A stretch of DNA of 64,000 nt from CAUPWF01 sp963515125 (GCA_052116865.1 JBQKKG010000005.1:1-64000), one strand, 5' to 3'; shown: positions 43,589-53,190, counted from the first letter of the stretch. Notes: generated from the sequence alone by a model not told the origin. Made by a program: numbers and translations.

Positions 43589-44134
43589 ATGTATAAGTTA
43601 GATGTTGAAAAAAGAGATAAATTAGTGAAAGCAAAAAAACTAAGAAAAAATGGAATCGTGCCATGTAGTGTCTACGGTGGAAAACTTAAGGAAACAGTGA
43701 TGATTCAGATGCAAGAAGGAGAGGCTAGAAAGTTATTAAAATCAAAAGCCAAAGGTGGGAATGTTTTACTTACATGTGGGGCGGACGAATGGAACGTTCT
43801 AGTGAAAGATGTAAGTCATAACGCAGTAAATAACCAGATTGAGGACATTGTTTTTGAGAATTTGGTTGCAGACGAAGTAATTAATAGTACGGCACAAGTT
43901 GTTCTTAAAAATAGAGATAAGGTGCCAACTATGGCACAATTGATTTTGAGTGAAATTCCTTACAAAGCGTTACCATCAAATATTGTAGAAACCGTAGAGA
44001 TAGATCTTGCAGAACTAAAAATAGGTGATAGATTAAAAGTTGAACAACTTTCTATTTCTCAAAATCCAGCTGTAGAGGTACTATTACCAGCAGAAAATAT
44101 TGTACTAAATATTGTTGGAAATGCGAGAGCGTAA
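43589..44134 (+). CDS. rplY: Ribosomal protein L25/Ctc-family protein
   Basis: A 181-residue protein of the bL25 (Ctc) family, long form. The N-terminal half is the 5S-rRNA-binding L25 domain (AKKLRKNGIVPCSVYGGKLK, then WNVLVKDVSHNAVNNQIEDI). The C-terminal half is the beta-rich TL5-like domain (LPSNIVETVEIDLAELKIGD, RLKVEQLSIS). It binds 5S rRNA in the large subunit; in Firmicutes it is also a stress protein. It is monocistronic, with GGAGG before the ATG and a strong terminator right after the stop. Confidence 0.88.
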   Translation: MYKLDVEKRDKLVKAKKLRKNGIVPCSVYGGKLKETVMIQMQEGEARKLLKSKAKGGNVLLTCGADEWNVLVKDVSHNAVNNQIEDIVFENLVADEVINSTAQVVLKNRDKVPTMAQLILSEIPYKALPSNIVETVEIDLAELKIGDRLKVEQLSISQNPAVEVLLPAENIVLNIVGNARA

Positions 44135-44145
44135 GTGGAAATGCA

Positions 44146-44186
44146 AAATGCCGCCAATCATAGATTATGATTGACGGCATTTTGTA
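44146..44186 (+). terminator. Intrinsic terminator after L25/Ctc gene
   Basis: A 16-bp stem (44146-44161 with 44167-44182, one G-U) with a five-base loop and a short T-run. Confidence 0.85.
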
Positions 44187-44348
44187 ATATAAAACAAAGA
44201 CACGGAAAGTGTTTCCTATGCTAGTTTCCTATTGCTCGTTCATGAATAAATGCATTAATAGTAGAAATGTACGGTACATATATGATACAATTTTTGTATT
44301 TCATAATAATTGTGTTATGAAATAGATACCGAATATAAGGAGTTAAAG

Positions 44349-45911
44349 ATGGATAAACAAAACAAAAAATATCTAAAAATTCTGCTTATTACACAATTAA
44401 TTATTGGCATTATCATGTTTGGAGTCATGGTATTTCTTTCTAAAAGTATTTCAAAGCATAATAACAACACATTTCGAATGATTGCGATTACTGATACTCA
44501 AGAATATATGAAAGAAATTGTGGACAATACCATTGTTAAAATAGAGTTGAGGCGAAAAGAGACAGAAAAACAAGTAAGGGAATTGTTGTCATATTCTATA
44601 TCAGATATTCAGGAAGCAGAGGAGTTTGATGGTAATAACTTTCTACAAAAGATTGGGAATTTGGAGTATGGAGAGGCTATACAGATAGGGGTATTGGATG
44701 GAGCATATAGAGGAACCATTTTTTCTAATAATTCAGGAGTCATAGATGAGAATCGGCTAGAAGAAAAGAAACAATGGGAATTATTGAAAAGAGATTCTCT
44801 TGTTTGGAATGAAATAGAAAAAAATGGAAATAAAATTGTATTGTTTTTACAGCAACAGAAAATAGATCATATTGTAAAAGCAAAAATTTACGAAGAGATA
44901 CACGCGTTGAAATTTACCCAAAATGAATACATATGGGTAAATGAGATATTGAACTATGAAGGAGGAGAAAAATATGCGATTCGAGCCATACATCCAAATT
45001 TAGCAGATACAGAAGGAGAATATCTTTCCACTACTACACAGGATATGGAAGGTAATTATCCTTACTTAAAAGAATTAGAAGGGATAAAAGATAAGGGAGA
45101 AATATTTCAAACATATTATTTTAAAAATAAGTCAGATGATAAGATTTCAGAAAAAATATCATATGCAAAGTTATATCAACCATTTCAATGGATAATTGCA
45201 ACTGGAAAACCAATGGATGATATTTTTGTTTATACAAATCAACTTAATAAATATGATACAAGTATTATTCATACAACCATGTTCATATGTCTTTTGATTG
45301 CTGCAATTTTATTTTTAGGCGGAATTAAGGTCATTATTAAAACACAAAAAAAATATAAAAAACATATTGATACCTTTGTTAAGTCGGAAACCGAATTAGA
45401 TCCGCTTACAGGAGCTTTATCTAGAAGAAATATAGATCAAATTCTAAGCAATCAATTCGCATTATATCAACAGACCAAAGAATCGCCTTTATTTATCATG
45501 ATGGATATTGATAATTTTAAAAAGGTGAATGATACCTATGGTCATGATATTGGAGATCTGGTGCTAAGAAAGATAGCAGAGACAATAAACGCTATGATTC
45601 AATCTGATGATAAACTATTTCGTTGGGGAGGAGAAGAATTTCTTTTATTATGTAAAGACATTCGAGAAAATGAGCAAAACCAATTTGCAGAAAAAATTCT
45701 CAGTAATGTAAATGATATTATTTTTGAAGCAGAGGAAGCAAACTTTTGTGTGACTCTTTCCATGGGAGGATCTTATTTAGAATGTGAAGATTTAGATTGC
45801 TATTCCAGTATAAAGCGTGCGGACAAGTCACTTTATGAAGCAAAGGCTACGGGGAAAAATAAATACTGTAACAAACAGCAGCTGGAAATGCGGTGTGCTG
45901 ATGAAATATAA
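44349..45911 (+). CDS. Diguanylate cyclase with Cache-type sensor
   Basis: A 520-residue membrane signalling protein. TM1 (about 8-29), an extracellular sensor of about 270 residues with Cache-like features (NEYIWVNEILNYEGGEKYAI, PFQWIIATGKPMDDIF), TM2 (about 305-325), then a GGDEF domain: LDPLTGALSRRNIDQILS, MMDIDNFKKVNDTYGHDIGD, and the active-site loop RWGGEEF (about 424-430). It would make cyclic di-GMP. AAGGAG is six bases before the chosen ATG. The start of a broken response-regulator gene overlaps its 3' end, suggesting they were once one signalling operon. Confidence 0.9.
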   Translation: MDKQNKKYLKILLITQLIIGIIMFGVMVFLSKSISKHNNNTFRMIAITDTQEYMKEIVDNTIVKIELRRKETEKQVRELLSYSISDIQEAEEFDGNNFLQKIGNLEYGEAIQIGVLDGAYRGTIFSNNSGVIDENRLEEKKQWELLKRDSLVWNEIEKNGNKIVLFLQQQKIDHIVKAKIYEEIHALKFTQNEYIWVNEILNYEGGEKYAIRAIHPNLADTEGEYLSTTTQDMEGNYPYLKELEGIKDKGEIFQTYYFKNKSDDKISEKISYAKLYQPFQWIIATGKPMDDIFVYTNQLNKYDTSIIHTTMFICLLIAAILFLGGIKVIIKTQKKYKKHIDTFVKSETELDPLTGALSRRNIDQILSNQFALYQQTKESPLFIMMDIDNFKKVNDTYGHDIGDLVLRKIAETINAMIQSDDKLFRWGGEEFLLLCKDIRENEQNQFAEKILSNVNDIIFEAEEANFCVTLSMGGSYLECEDLDCYSSIKRADKSLYEAKATGKNKYCNKQQLEMRCADEI

Positions 45912-46148
45912 TGTTTTAATTGTTGAAGATGATCAGGATATTATATCTCTATTGCATTTATATTTGGAAAGTGATGGATATGGCATTTTTCCACAGAAAA
46001 TGGAACAGAAGCATTGAAGATTATAGAGAATGATCGTATATTTGGTTTAAATAATGGTGCAGAAGGCTATTTAACCAAACCGTTTAATCTATTATTGGTT
46101 GTCGCACATGTAAACGCACAGTTGAGAAGATTTTACCAATTAGGGTAA
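45900..46148 (+). pseudogene. Response-regulator receiver domain remnant
   Basis: The frame from 45900 reads KYNVLIVEDDQDIISLLHLY, the N-terminal acidic pocket of a receiver domain. It shifts soon after SDGYGIF, and another frame ends AEGYLTKPFNLLLVVAHVNA with the conserved Lys of the L-x-K-P-F motif. The middle, including the phosphorylated Asp, is deleted. There is no output domain. It overlaps the diguanylate cyclase gene by 12 bases. Confidence 0.75.
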
Positions 46149-46181
46149 ATAGGGGGAAACCAATTAGGTTTTCCCCTATTT
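46147..46181. terminator. Bidirectional terminator
   Basis: A 15-bp stem (AAATAGGGGGAAACC with its near-perfect complement, one G-U) and a five-base loop between convergent genes. Confidence 0.85.
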
Positions 46182-46205
46182 GACTAGGCAGATCTACTGA
46201 TCGAA

Positions 46206-46571
46206 TTAAGATTTCCACAGTCCATGTAAATTACAATATGCATATGCCGAAACAACTTGATCTTCATCACAAAGCATAAAGCTAACTTCTGGGTCTGCAA
46301 GCGGTAATTCTTTTCGTTGATTTCCTTCTTTTGTCTCTAATGCCACCCATGCGATATGGTGCTCCTCTGTCATTGGGTGTGGTGCTGCGCCAATTGTAAC
46401 GTGAACTTTGTTGCCATCTGTTTTAACAATTGGGACATGCTTTTCGTTAGATGCATCAACAGTGTTTGGAATAAGTTCTTTCATTTCTTCACCACAACAT
46501 GTTACAGGAATGCCTTTGTTTTCCGTATAAGCAATCATATTACCGCAGATAGAACATTTGTAAAATTTCAT
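46206..46571 (-). CDS. dfx: Desulfoferrodoxin (superoxide reductase)
   Basis: A 121-residue two-iron superoxide reductase that turns superoxide to peroxide in the cytoplasm of anaerobes. Centre I is the rubredoxin-like Cys4 site FYKCSICGNMIAYT plus VTCCGEEM. Centre II, the catalytic iron, uses the histidines of NEKHVPIV and TEEHHIAWVAL and the Cys and His of YCNLHGLW at the end. Length matches the family. AAAGGAGG is seven bases before the ATG; TATAGT lies about 20 bases further up as a likely -10. It adds to the oxidative-stress theme but is far from the cluster at 2-9 kb. Confidence 0.93.
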   Translation of the reverse strand: MKFYKCSICGNMIAYTENKGIPVTCCGEEMKELIPNTVDASNEKHVPIVKTDGNKVHVTIGAAPHPMTEEHHIAWVALETKEGNQRKELPLADPEVSFMLCDEDQVVSAYAYCNLHGLWKS

Positions 46572-46659
46572 TACGATTCCTCCTTTGTTTTTCACTATAC
46601 TAACTTATCCACATTCTACCATTAACATAATGAAAAAGCAATCAAGGAATTGTCATATA

Positions 46660-47265
46660 CTACTTATCTAACCAAAGCGCTTTTTTTTCTGTTCCATGAG
46701 CGATTGATTTTAAAGAGGGAACATGGCGTTGGATCATTAAGAAAAGTAGGAATAGACTCAGTATTTGAATCTCGATGGAATCATAAAAGCAAATGGTACC
46801 CAACAAAAAGACGGCAGGGATTGTCAAAGCACCAAGAGCAAGGAATTTCGTTAATAGCGAGACAATAAGACCTAGGATACAAGAGAGCAGCCCTAAAAGT
46901 GGAGAAAAATAGAAAAGGACGATGCAAGTACTGGCCACTCCCTTTCCCCCATGGAATCCGTTCCAAAAGGGAAAATTATGACCAATAATAGTGCCCAAAC
47001 CAGCGTATAAAATAGCAATATTGGAAGGGGTAGGAAAGAGCGCATTAGAAAGAAAACAGGCCAAAAAAGTCTTTGATAAATCACCAATTAGTACCAGAAC
47101 ACCGTATTTTATCCCATATATTCTCAAAGTATTTGTCATTCCAGGATTTCCAGATCCTTGTGTACGAATGCTTTTATTTGATTTCCCATAAGAAACAATC
47201 TCTGCGGTTAAAATGCAACCGAAACCATAACCAATCAAAAGACATAATAAATGTTGGAACATCAC
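46660..47265 (-). CDS. plsY: Glycerol-3-phosphate acyltransferase
   Basis: A 201-residue membrane enzyme that transfers acyl groups from acyl phosphate to glycerol-3-phosphate, the first step of phospholipid synthesis. The three PlsY motifs are visible: RTQGSGNPGMTNTLR, GHNFPFWNGFHGGKGVAST (glycine-rich phosphate-binding loop) and the last-helix region with QRHVPSLKSIAHGTE. About five helices. An AGGAGG ribosome site precedes the ATG. It is monocistronic, opposite the neighbouring Nudix gene. Confidence 0.9.
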   Translation of the reverse strand: MMFQHLLCLLIGYGFGCILTAEIVSYGKSNKSIRTQGSGNPGMTNTLRIYGIKYGVLVLIGDLSKTFLACFLSNALFPTPSNIAILYAGLGTIIGHNFPFWNGFHGGKGVASTCIVLFYFSPLLGLLSCILGLIVSLLTKFLALGALTIPAVFLLGTICFYDSIEIQILSLFLLFLMIQRHVPSLKSIAHGTEKKALWLDK

Positions 47266-47447
47266 AACTCCTCCTATCTATGTTTCATTTTTGTTATTCA
47301 CAGTATCACCATAATTGCAAGAAGTAAATCAGTAGAGTGGATCGTACTTATTGGAAGTGTAGGAATGGCAACATTCTATTTATAAATAGGTAGAAGCAAG
47401 AAAAGGGGTGTGCTATACTTTAGGAAGAAATGTAAAAGGAGTATTCA

Positions 47448-47834
47448 ATGAAAACAATTTATGTAGCAGCAGCTATTATACAATCAGGGAATCGCATATT
47501 TGCCACCCAACGTGGGTATGGAGAGTTTCAAGGGGGATGGGAATTCCCAGGTGGTAAACTAGAGGTAGGTGAGACACCTCAGGAAGCGCTGATACGAGAA
47601 ATTAGAGAGGAATTAGATACAGAGATTAGTGTAGGAGAAGAATGCTATACGGTTTCCTATGACTATCCCAAGTTTCACTTGTTCATGAAATGCTACCTGT
47701 GTCAAGTAATAAAAGGAAATCTAACATTGTTAGAGCATCAAGCATGCAGATGGCTGACCAAGGAAGAACTTGACAGTGTAGCATGGCTTCCAGCTGATTT
47801 AGATTTAATAAAAGAATTAAAAAGAATCCTATAA
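47448..47834 (+). CDS. Nudix hydrolase (MutT-like 8-oxo-dGTP diphosphatase)
   Basis: A 128-residue Nudix enzyme. The Nudix box is complete: GGKLEVGETPQEALIREIRE followed by ELDTEI, matching G-x5-E-x7-R-E-U-x-E-E-x-G-U except for Asp in place of the last Gly. The N-terminus VAAAIIQSGNRIFATQRGYG and the length are typical of MutT-type enzymes that remove oxidised nucleotides. The exact substrate is not provable from sequence. AAAGGAG precedes the ATG. It stands 42 bases ahead of deoB and may be co-transcribed with it. Confidence 0.85.
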   Translation: MKTIYVAAAIIQSGNRIFATQRGYGEFQGGWEFPGGKLEVGETPQEALIREIREELDTEISVGEECYTVSYDYPKFHLFMKCYLCQVIKGNLTLLEHQACRWLTKEELDSVAWLPADLDLIKELKRIL

Positions 47835-47876
47835 TGAAAAAGGCGTATAATAGAAAAGATAAAAGGAGGTATAGTA

Positions 47877-49079
47877 ATGAAATCATTTAAAAGAATATTT
47901 ACAATTGTGATAGATTCACTTGGAATTGGTGCAATGGACGATGCACAAAAATATCACGATGAAGGAGTAGATACATTGGGACATATAGCGGAAGCAGTCC
48001 CGAAGTTGCACATTCCAAATTTACAAAGTCTAGGAATTGCTAATTTACATCCTTTAAAGCAAGTGGAACCAGTTGCACATCCGAAGGCATGCTACATGGA
48101 ACTGTGTGAAAGGAGTGTTGGAAAGGATACCATGACGGGACACTGGGAGATGATGGGGCTTCATATTAAGACACCTTTTCGAACATTTACAGAACATGGA
48201 TTTCCGAAAGAACTTTTAGAAGAACTATCCAAACGCACAGGGCATAAGATTATTGGAAATAAAAGTGCTAGTGGAACAGAGATTTTGGATGAGTTAGCGG
48301 AGGAAGAGATTGCAACGGGAAGTATGATAGTATATACATCCGCAGATTCGGTACTTCAAATATGTGGAAATGAAGAAACCTTTGGGCTACAAGAGCTATA
48401 TCGATGTTGTGAGATTGCAAGGGAGCTTACGATGAAAGATGAGTGGAAAGTAGGACGTGTGATCGCAAGACCATATATAGGTAAAAAACGTGGAGAATTT
48501 AAGCGGACTAGTAACCGCCATGATTATGCATTGAAGCCATACGGGCAAACGGTGCTAAATGTATTAGAGGAAGCAGGATATCAAGTAATCTCGGTAGGAA
48601 AAATTAATGATATATTTGACGGTGAGGGAATTACGGAAACATATAAATCAAAAAGTTCCTTGCATGGTATGGATCAAACTATAGAAATTGCAAAAGAGCA
48701 TTTTGAGGGGTTATGCTATGTAAATCTAGTAGATTTTGATGCGCTATGGGGACACCGCCGAGATGTGCAAGGATATGCGAAAGAGCTAGAGAAATTTGAT
48801 GAAAAACTTGGAGTGCTGTTACCAGAATTGCAGGGAGATGACCTACTCATTATTACTGCTGATCACGGAAATGACCCTACTTATACAGGCACAGATCATA
48901 CCAGGGAAAAGGTTCCATTTCTTGCATATACACCATCTATGGTACAAGGGGGAGCACTAAAGCAAAGTGATACTTTTGCAGTAATCGGAGCAACGATAGC
49001 AGAAAATTTTCAAGTGGATATGCCAAAAGGGACAATTGGAACATCGGTATTGCAGGACATTATAGCTCATATGAAATAA
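47877..49079 (+). CDS. deoB: Phosphopentomutase
   Basis: A 400-residue phosphopentomutase that interconverts ribose-1- (or deoxyribose-1-) and -5-phosphate in nucleoside breakdown. Metal and active-site motifs of the alkaline-phosphatase superfamily are all present: TIVIDSLGIGAMDDAQ, GKDTMTGHWEMMGL with the phosphothreonine, FDALWGHRRDVQGYAKEL, LIITADHGNDPTYTGTDHTR. Length is normal. AAAGGAGG lies upstream. Confidence 0.96.
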   Translation: MKSFKRIFTIVIDSLGIGAMDDAQKYHDEGVDTLGHIAEAVPKLHIPNLQSLGIANLHPLKQVEPVAHPKACYMELCERSVGKDTMTGHWEMMGLHIKTPFRTFTEHGFPKELLEELSKRTGHKIIGNKSASGTEILDELAEEEIATGSMIVYTSADSVLQICGNEETFGLQELYRCCEIARELTMKDEWKVGRVIARPYIGKKRGEFKRTSNRHDYALKPYGQTVLNVLEEAGYQVISVGKINDIFDGEGITETYKSKSSLHGMDQTIEIAKEHFEGLCYVNLVDFDALWGHRRDVQGYAKELEKFDEKLGVLLPELQGDDLLIITADHGNDPTYTGTDHTREKVPFLAYTPSMVQGGALKQSDTFAVIGATIAENFQVDMPKGTIGTSVLQDIIAHMK

Positions 49080-49225
49080 TAGGCAGATGAAAGGTAGAAT
49101 GGCGTAAAACCGTGTGTTGCAACTGATAGTTTACAAGAAAATACTAAAAAGCAACAGAAAATTGGTAGAAGTTGCATCCGTGCTATTGTAAACTCAAGAC
49201 ATCAAAAGCAATGGAGGGAAAGAAA

Positions 49226-50113
49226 ATGAGTTTTGGAGAAAATCTACAATATTTAAGAAAGAAAAAAAATATCACACAGGAAGAACTGGCAGAACAAATG
49301 GAAGTATCTAGACAGTCTGTATCTAAATGGGAATCTGGTGGAAGCTACCCTGATATGGAAAAGATGACCCAAATCTGTGATTTGTTTTCGTGTGATTTAG
49401 ATGTTTTGATTCGCGGTAATATGGAAGTGACGTATCAAGAGGATACTTGTCAATATGATACTCACATGAATCAATTTAGCAAATCCATAGCGGTAGGTGT
49501 AGGAGTTGTTTTATTAGGAATCACGGTGATGTTACTGATGCAAGGGTTTGGAATCAATGATCAATTTTCTACCATGGTACTTATGGGATTTGTTGTAATT
49601 GGAGTCATGATTTTTATTATTACTGGGATGTTGCATGAAGCATTTCAGAAGAAACACCCTTATATAGATAATTTTTATAGTATAGAAGAAGTAGATGTTT
49701 ACCAACGAAAATTTATTTTTTTAGTGGCCATACCAATCGCATTCATACTAATTGGTGTAATCTGGCTCATTGGAAGCGAATCCCTGCCACTACCAAAAGG
49801 GGGAAATGATGACATTTTTACAGCTATTTTCTTCTTATTTATAACCATAGCTGTCCCAATCATGATTTACGCTGGTATTCAAAAAGATAAATATGATATC
49901 GAAAAATATAATAAAACGAATCAACCAGATGAAGAGACCATAGAACGGAATAATAAAATAGGAAAATGGTGTGGATGTATTATGTTAGTTGCAACAATCA
50001 TTTTCTTATTACTAGGCTTTTTAAAAAACTTATGGGTCATTAACTGGGTGGTATATCCAATTGGGGGTATCTTGTGTGGGATTGTTAGTATTATTCATTC
50101 AAAAGCTGAATAA
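49226..50113 (+). CDS. XRE-family regulator with membrane segments
   Basis: A 295-residue protein. The first 65 residues are a helix-turn-helix (LRKKKNITQEELAEQMEVSR, SVSKWESGGSYPDMEKMTQI). The rest is membrane-embedded with about six helices (around 90-110, 116-138, 166-188, 205-225, 254-272, 276-292). Membrane-tethered XRE regulators of this build are common in Firmicutes and may couple envelope state to transcription; the target is unknown. The start at 49226 has a purine-rich GGAGGGAAAG upstream. It is followed by a strong terminator. Confidence 0.85.
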   Translation: MSFGENLQYLRKKKNITQEELAEQMEVSRQSVSKWESGGSYPDMEKMTQICDLFSCDLDVLIRGNMEVTYQEDTCQYDTHMNQFSKSIAVGVGVVLLGITVMLLMQGFGINDQFSTMVLMGFVVIGVMIFIITGMLHEAFQKKHPYIDNFYSIEEVDVYQRKFIFLVAIPIAFILIGVIWLIGSESLPLPKGGNDDIFTAIFFLFITIAVPIMIYAGIQKDKYDIEKYNKTNQPDEETIERNNKIGKWCGCIMLVATIIFLLLGFLKNLWVINWVVYPIGGILCGIVSIIHSKAE

Positions 50114-50124
50114 AGAAAAAGGGA

Positions 50125-50153
50125 TGGAATGTGATGAACATTCCATTTTTTTT
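50125..50153 (+). terminator. Intrinsic terminator
   Basis: TGGAATGT and ACATTCCA form a perfect 8-bp stem with a five-base loop, followed by eight T residues. Confidence 0.9.
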
Positions 50154-50244
50154 GCAAAACATTAAAAAATCTTAATAATATCATTCATAGATATTAAAAC
50201 TTCTTCGTTACACTAAGCATATAGTATACGAAGGAGGCTGTAAG

Positions 50245-51333
50245 ATGAATGTTTTAATATTGAGTGGGAAATTTGGCATGGGCCATAAAATGGCTGCTAC
50301 GGCCATTGGGGAAGAAATAAAGAGATGTAACTCTAAGGCAAATATAATAGAAGTTGATTTGATAGATTATTTATATCCAAAAGCTAGTACATTTATCTAT
50401 AAAGGATTTCGAATGCTAGTGGAAAGGTGCCACTGTATCTATAATATGATTTATAGGTTTTCTAGAAAGGTAGAAGTTGACGTAAAACCTTCTGGCATCA
50501 ATGTGTATAAAAAATTGCATTGTCTATTTGACCAATGGAATCCAGATATTATAGTATGTACCTTACCGTTGTGTGCAAAATCAGTCTCTACATATAAAGA
50601 GAAGACGGGGTGCACCATTCCTTTGGTCACTTGTGTTACCGATATAAGCACCCATAGAGAGTGGGTCATTCCACATGTGGAAACTTATCTTGTACCGACG
50701 CAATCAATCAAAGATAATTTAATGAGAAGAGGGATATTAAAGGAGCATATTCATGTGACGGGTATTCCTGTAAGACAACAATTTATGAACCAGCAAGTAC
50801 CAAGTAAGAAAGAAGATGCTACCAAAGAGGTACTTGTGATGGGAGGAGGACTTGGTCTACTTCCAGATATGGAGCGCTTGGTCAGTGTTCTGCATATGTT
50901 ACCAAATGTTAAAGCAACGATTATTACTGGAACGAATCAAAAGTTATGCGAGAAATGGCAGGGGAAATACGAAGACATAGAGGTATTGGGGTATGTTGAG
51001 AATATTAGTACGTATATGAAACGTGCAGATCTCGTAATTACGAAAGTAGGTGGTATTACGCTGTTTGAGATGATTTACAGCCAGGTACCAGTTTTTGTGA
51101 TTCATCCATTTTTAGAACAAGAAATATACAATGCAAAATTTGTGGAAGCAAATGATTTGGGCAAAGTAGTATGGAATCGTTTTGATGATTATGTGGATGT
51201 CTTGGAATCGTTCTTGATGGATGAAGAGGAGTTAACGAGAGTTACAACTAATATGAGAAATGCAAAGAAACAAATCATAGAGACGGAGTTAAGCCAGGTA
51301 GTCCAGCAATGGGGAAAAAGAGGTGTGGCATAA
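50245..51333 (+). CDS. MGDG-synthase-type glycosyltransferase (GT28)
   Basis: A 362-residue glycosyltransferase of the MGDG synthase/UgtP group, which adds sugars to diacylglycerol at the inner membrane face. The N-terminus VLILSGKFGMGHKMAATAIG and the segment PDIIVCTLPLCAKSV belong to the acceptor domain. The C-terminal donor domain shows VLVMGGGLGLLPDMERL, VLGYVENISTYMKRADLVIT and KVGGITLFEMIYSQVPVFV. GAAGGAGG precedes the ATG. Its stop overlaps the start of the deacetylase gene (TAATG), and an LPG-flippase-like gene follows, so the three probably act on one envelope glycolipid or polymer. Confidence 0.85.
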   Translation: MNVLILSGKFGMGHKMAATAIGEEIKRCNSKANIIEVDLIDYLYPKASTFIYKGFRMLVERCHCIYNMIYRFSRKVEVDVKPSGINVYKKLHCLFDQWNPDIIVCTLPLCAKSVSTYKEKTGCTIPLVTCVTDISTHREWVIPHVETYLVPTQSIKDNLMRRGILKEHIHVTGIPVRQQFMNQQVPSKKEDATKEVLVMGGGLGLLPDMERLVSVLHMLPNVKATIITGTNQKLCEKWQGKYEDIEVLGYVENISTYMKRADLVITKVGGITLFEMIYSQVPVFVIHPFLEQEIYNAKFVEANDLGKVVWNRFDDYVDVLESFLMDEEELTRVTTNMRNAKKQIIETELSQVVQQWGKRGVA

Positions 51334-52031
51334 TGATATATGTAATTGTGGTGTGTGTGGCAGTTATACTAGCAAGCTATAGCATACTTCCCACTTTATT
51401 AGCCAAGAGATTCCGGAAAAGATATGCCCCCTATTTCAATGAAAAGAAAACATTGTATTTAACATTTGATGATGGACCAAGTAAAGAATATACTCAACGA
51501 TTATTGGAATTATTACGTAAATATAATATCCATGCCACCTTTTTTGTAGTGGCTCAATTTGCAGAAAGTTGCCCAGAAAGCATTGATCAGATGAAGCAGG
51601 ACGGTCATCTGATAGGAATTCATTCTTATGGACATCAAAATGCGTTGTTCCGAGGTGGTAGATTTATGTATTCTGATTTTGCAACGTCCATATTTACCTT
51701 AGAGAAGTTAGGGTGCAATGTACAGTATTATAGACCACCATGGGGACATCTCAATGTATTTACCCTATATTGGCTTAAGAGATTGGGCTTAACATTGGTT
51801 CTTTGGGATGTTATGGCGCAGGATTGGGAAAAGAGTGCAACAGTAGAAACGATTACTAGAAAAATATTAACAAGAGTAAAACCAGGTTCCGTAATATGCC
51901 TACATGATGGCAGAGGTGCCCCTGGTGCCCCTGGTAGAACCATAGAGGCATTACAAGTAGCCCTGCCGATGTTGGTAAGTCAGGGATATACATTTCAAAG
52001 ATTGGATGAGAGTTATGGAGCAAAAGTATAA
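51333..52031 (+). CDS. NodB-type polysaccharide deacetylase
   Basis: A 232-residue protein with an N-terminal membrane anchor (about 2-20) and a carbohydrate esterase 4 domain. Motifs in order are TLYLTFDDGPSKEY (catalytic Asp pair), GIHSYGHQNA (metal His pair), YYRPPWGHLN, VLWDVMAQDW and VICLHDGRG. It would remove acetyl groups from a surface sugar polymer. The start is the ATG in the TAATG overlap with the glycosyltransferase; an earlier in-frame ATG lies inside that gene. It overlaps the next gene by about 26 bases, so translation of all three is coupled. Confidence 0.88.
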   Translation: MIYVIVVCVAVILASYSILPTLLAKRFRKRYAPYFNEKKTLYLTFDDGPSKEYTQRLLELLRKYNIHATFFVVAQFAESCPESIDQMKQDGHLIGIHSYGHQNALFRGGRFMYSDFATSIFTLEKLGCNVQYYRPPWGHLNVFTLYWLKRLGLTLVLWDVMAQDWEKSATVETITRKILTRVKPGSVICLHDGRGAPGAPGRTIEALQVALPMLVSQGYTFQRLDESYGAKV

Positions 52032-53094
52032 CATTAAAAAAACAGTAAAACAGGCGATTATATTCCTGATATTTACAGGAGTTGTAATGGGTGTGTTATT
52101 AAAAGGGCAAGATCTGAGATCCGTGCTTGCGGCCGCAAAAGCAGCATCAACGCCATTGCTTGTCTTGGGGCTCATTCTTGGGAGCATGTTTAGTATTGGT
52201 GAAGCAACCAATATCAAGATTTTGTTGACTTCTATGGGATATCGGGTGACATTTGGAAAAGCATTGAAATATGCTTTTACCGGGTTTTTCTTTAGCTCTA
52301 TCACCCCTTCTTCCACTGGAGGACAGCCGATGCAGATATATGTGATGAAAAAGGATCGCATTGAGATATCTCATTCATCCTTAGCTTTGCTTATTGAGTT
52401 GACAAGTTTTCAAATCGTGACACTCTTTTTCGGAGCTGGAGCTGTGTTATGGTCTTTCCAGATACAAGTTCCAGGAATTCATGTGATGCGCATTCTTGCT
52501 GGAATAGGAGTTGCAATAAATGTAGTGGTCATATTGTTTTTAGGAAATGCCATATTTTCACCAAGATTTTCTATGTGGGCTTGTAAAACTGGAAAGAAAC
52601 TGATTTGCAAACTACCATTGATTTCGCAAGAGAAGAAAATACGTATCGCTCATTCAATAGATGATAGTTTTGAGGAATACCGAGAATGTGCAAAAGTATT
52701 AAAGGGGCAGGGAAAGGTCTTGATGCAAGTATTAGGAGTGACTTTTTTACAAACCATTTGTTGGTTTAGTGTTCCTTTTATGGTGTATTTGGCCTTAGGA
52801 CAAAGAGGGGCTTCCTATCTGCATGTGTTTGGTTTACAGTGCTTAGTGCACACGGCGTCTTCCATAATACCATTGCCGGGCGCGGTTGGGATTAGTGAGA
52901 AAAGTTTTCTAGAGTTATTTGGCTCGTTATATTCGACTGGTATGCTGAGTACTGCCATGCTGTTAAGTCGAGGAATTAGTTTCTATTTTTTACTGTTACT
53001 TAGCTTTATGGTATTAGTATTCATGCAAGTGCGATTGACAAGAGTTGAGGATAAAAAATGTCCACGCCCAAAAAGCATAAGTGAAGCTCTTTAG
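52006..53094 (+). CDS. LPG synthase/flippase-type integral membrane protein (UPF0104)
   Basis: A 362-residue membrane protein of the lysylphosphatidylglycerol synthase transmembrane family, with about eight helices. The family core is clear: YAFTGFFFSSITPSSTGGQP, and near the end SSIIPLPGAVGISEKSF. It lacks the cytosolic lysyl-transferase domain of MprF, so it is more likely a lipid flippase or unknown transporter. With the glycolipid-type glycosyltransferase and deacetylase upstream, it may flip the product of that pathway (inference). The start could be 52006 or 52015; both lie inside the preceding gene. Confidence 0.85.
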   Translation: MRVMEQKYNIKKTVKQAIIFLIFTGVVMGVLLKGQDLRSVLAAAKAASTPLLVLGLILGSMFSIGEATNIKILLTSMGYRVTFGKALKYAFTGFFFSSITPSSTGGQPMQIYVMKKDRIEISHSSLALLIELTSFQIVTLFFGAGAVLWSFQIQVPGIHVMRILAGIGVAINVVVILFLGNAIFSPRFSMWACKTGKKLICKLPLISQEKKIRIAHSIDDSFEEYRECAKVLKGQGKVLMQVLGVTFLQTICWFSVPFMVYLALGQRGASYLHVFGLQCLVHTASSIIPLPGAVGISEKSFLELFGSLYSTGMLSTAMLLSRGISFYFLLLLSFMVLVFMQVRLTRVEDKKCPRPKSISEAL

Positions 53095-53190
53095 GTAAGA
53101 GTGAGATGCGACCTGTAATTATCTATAGAGTTTTTCGTTTAAAGTAAATGTATGGTGTGGTAAGATGTGAAATACTAATTACATTAGTTA

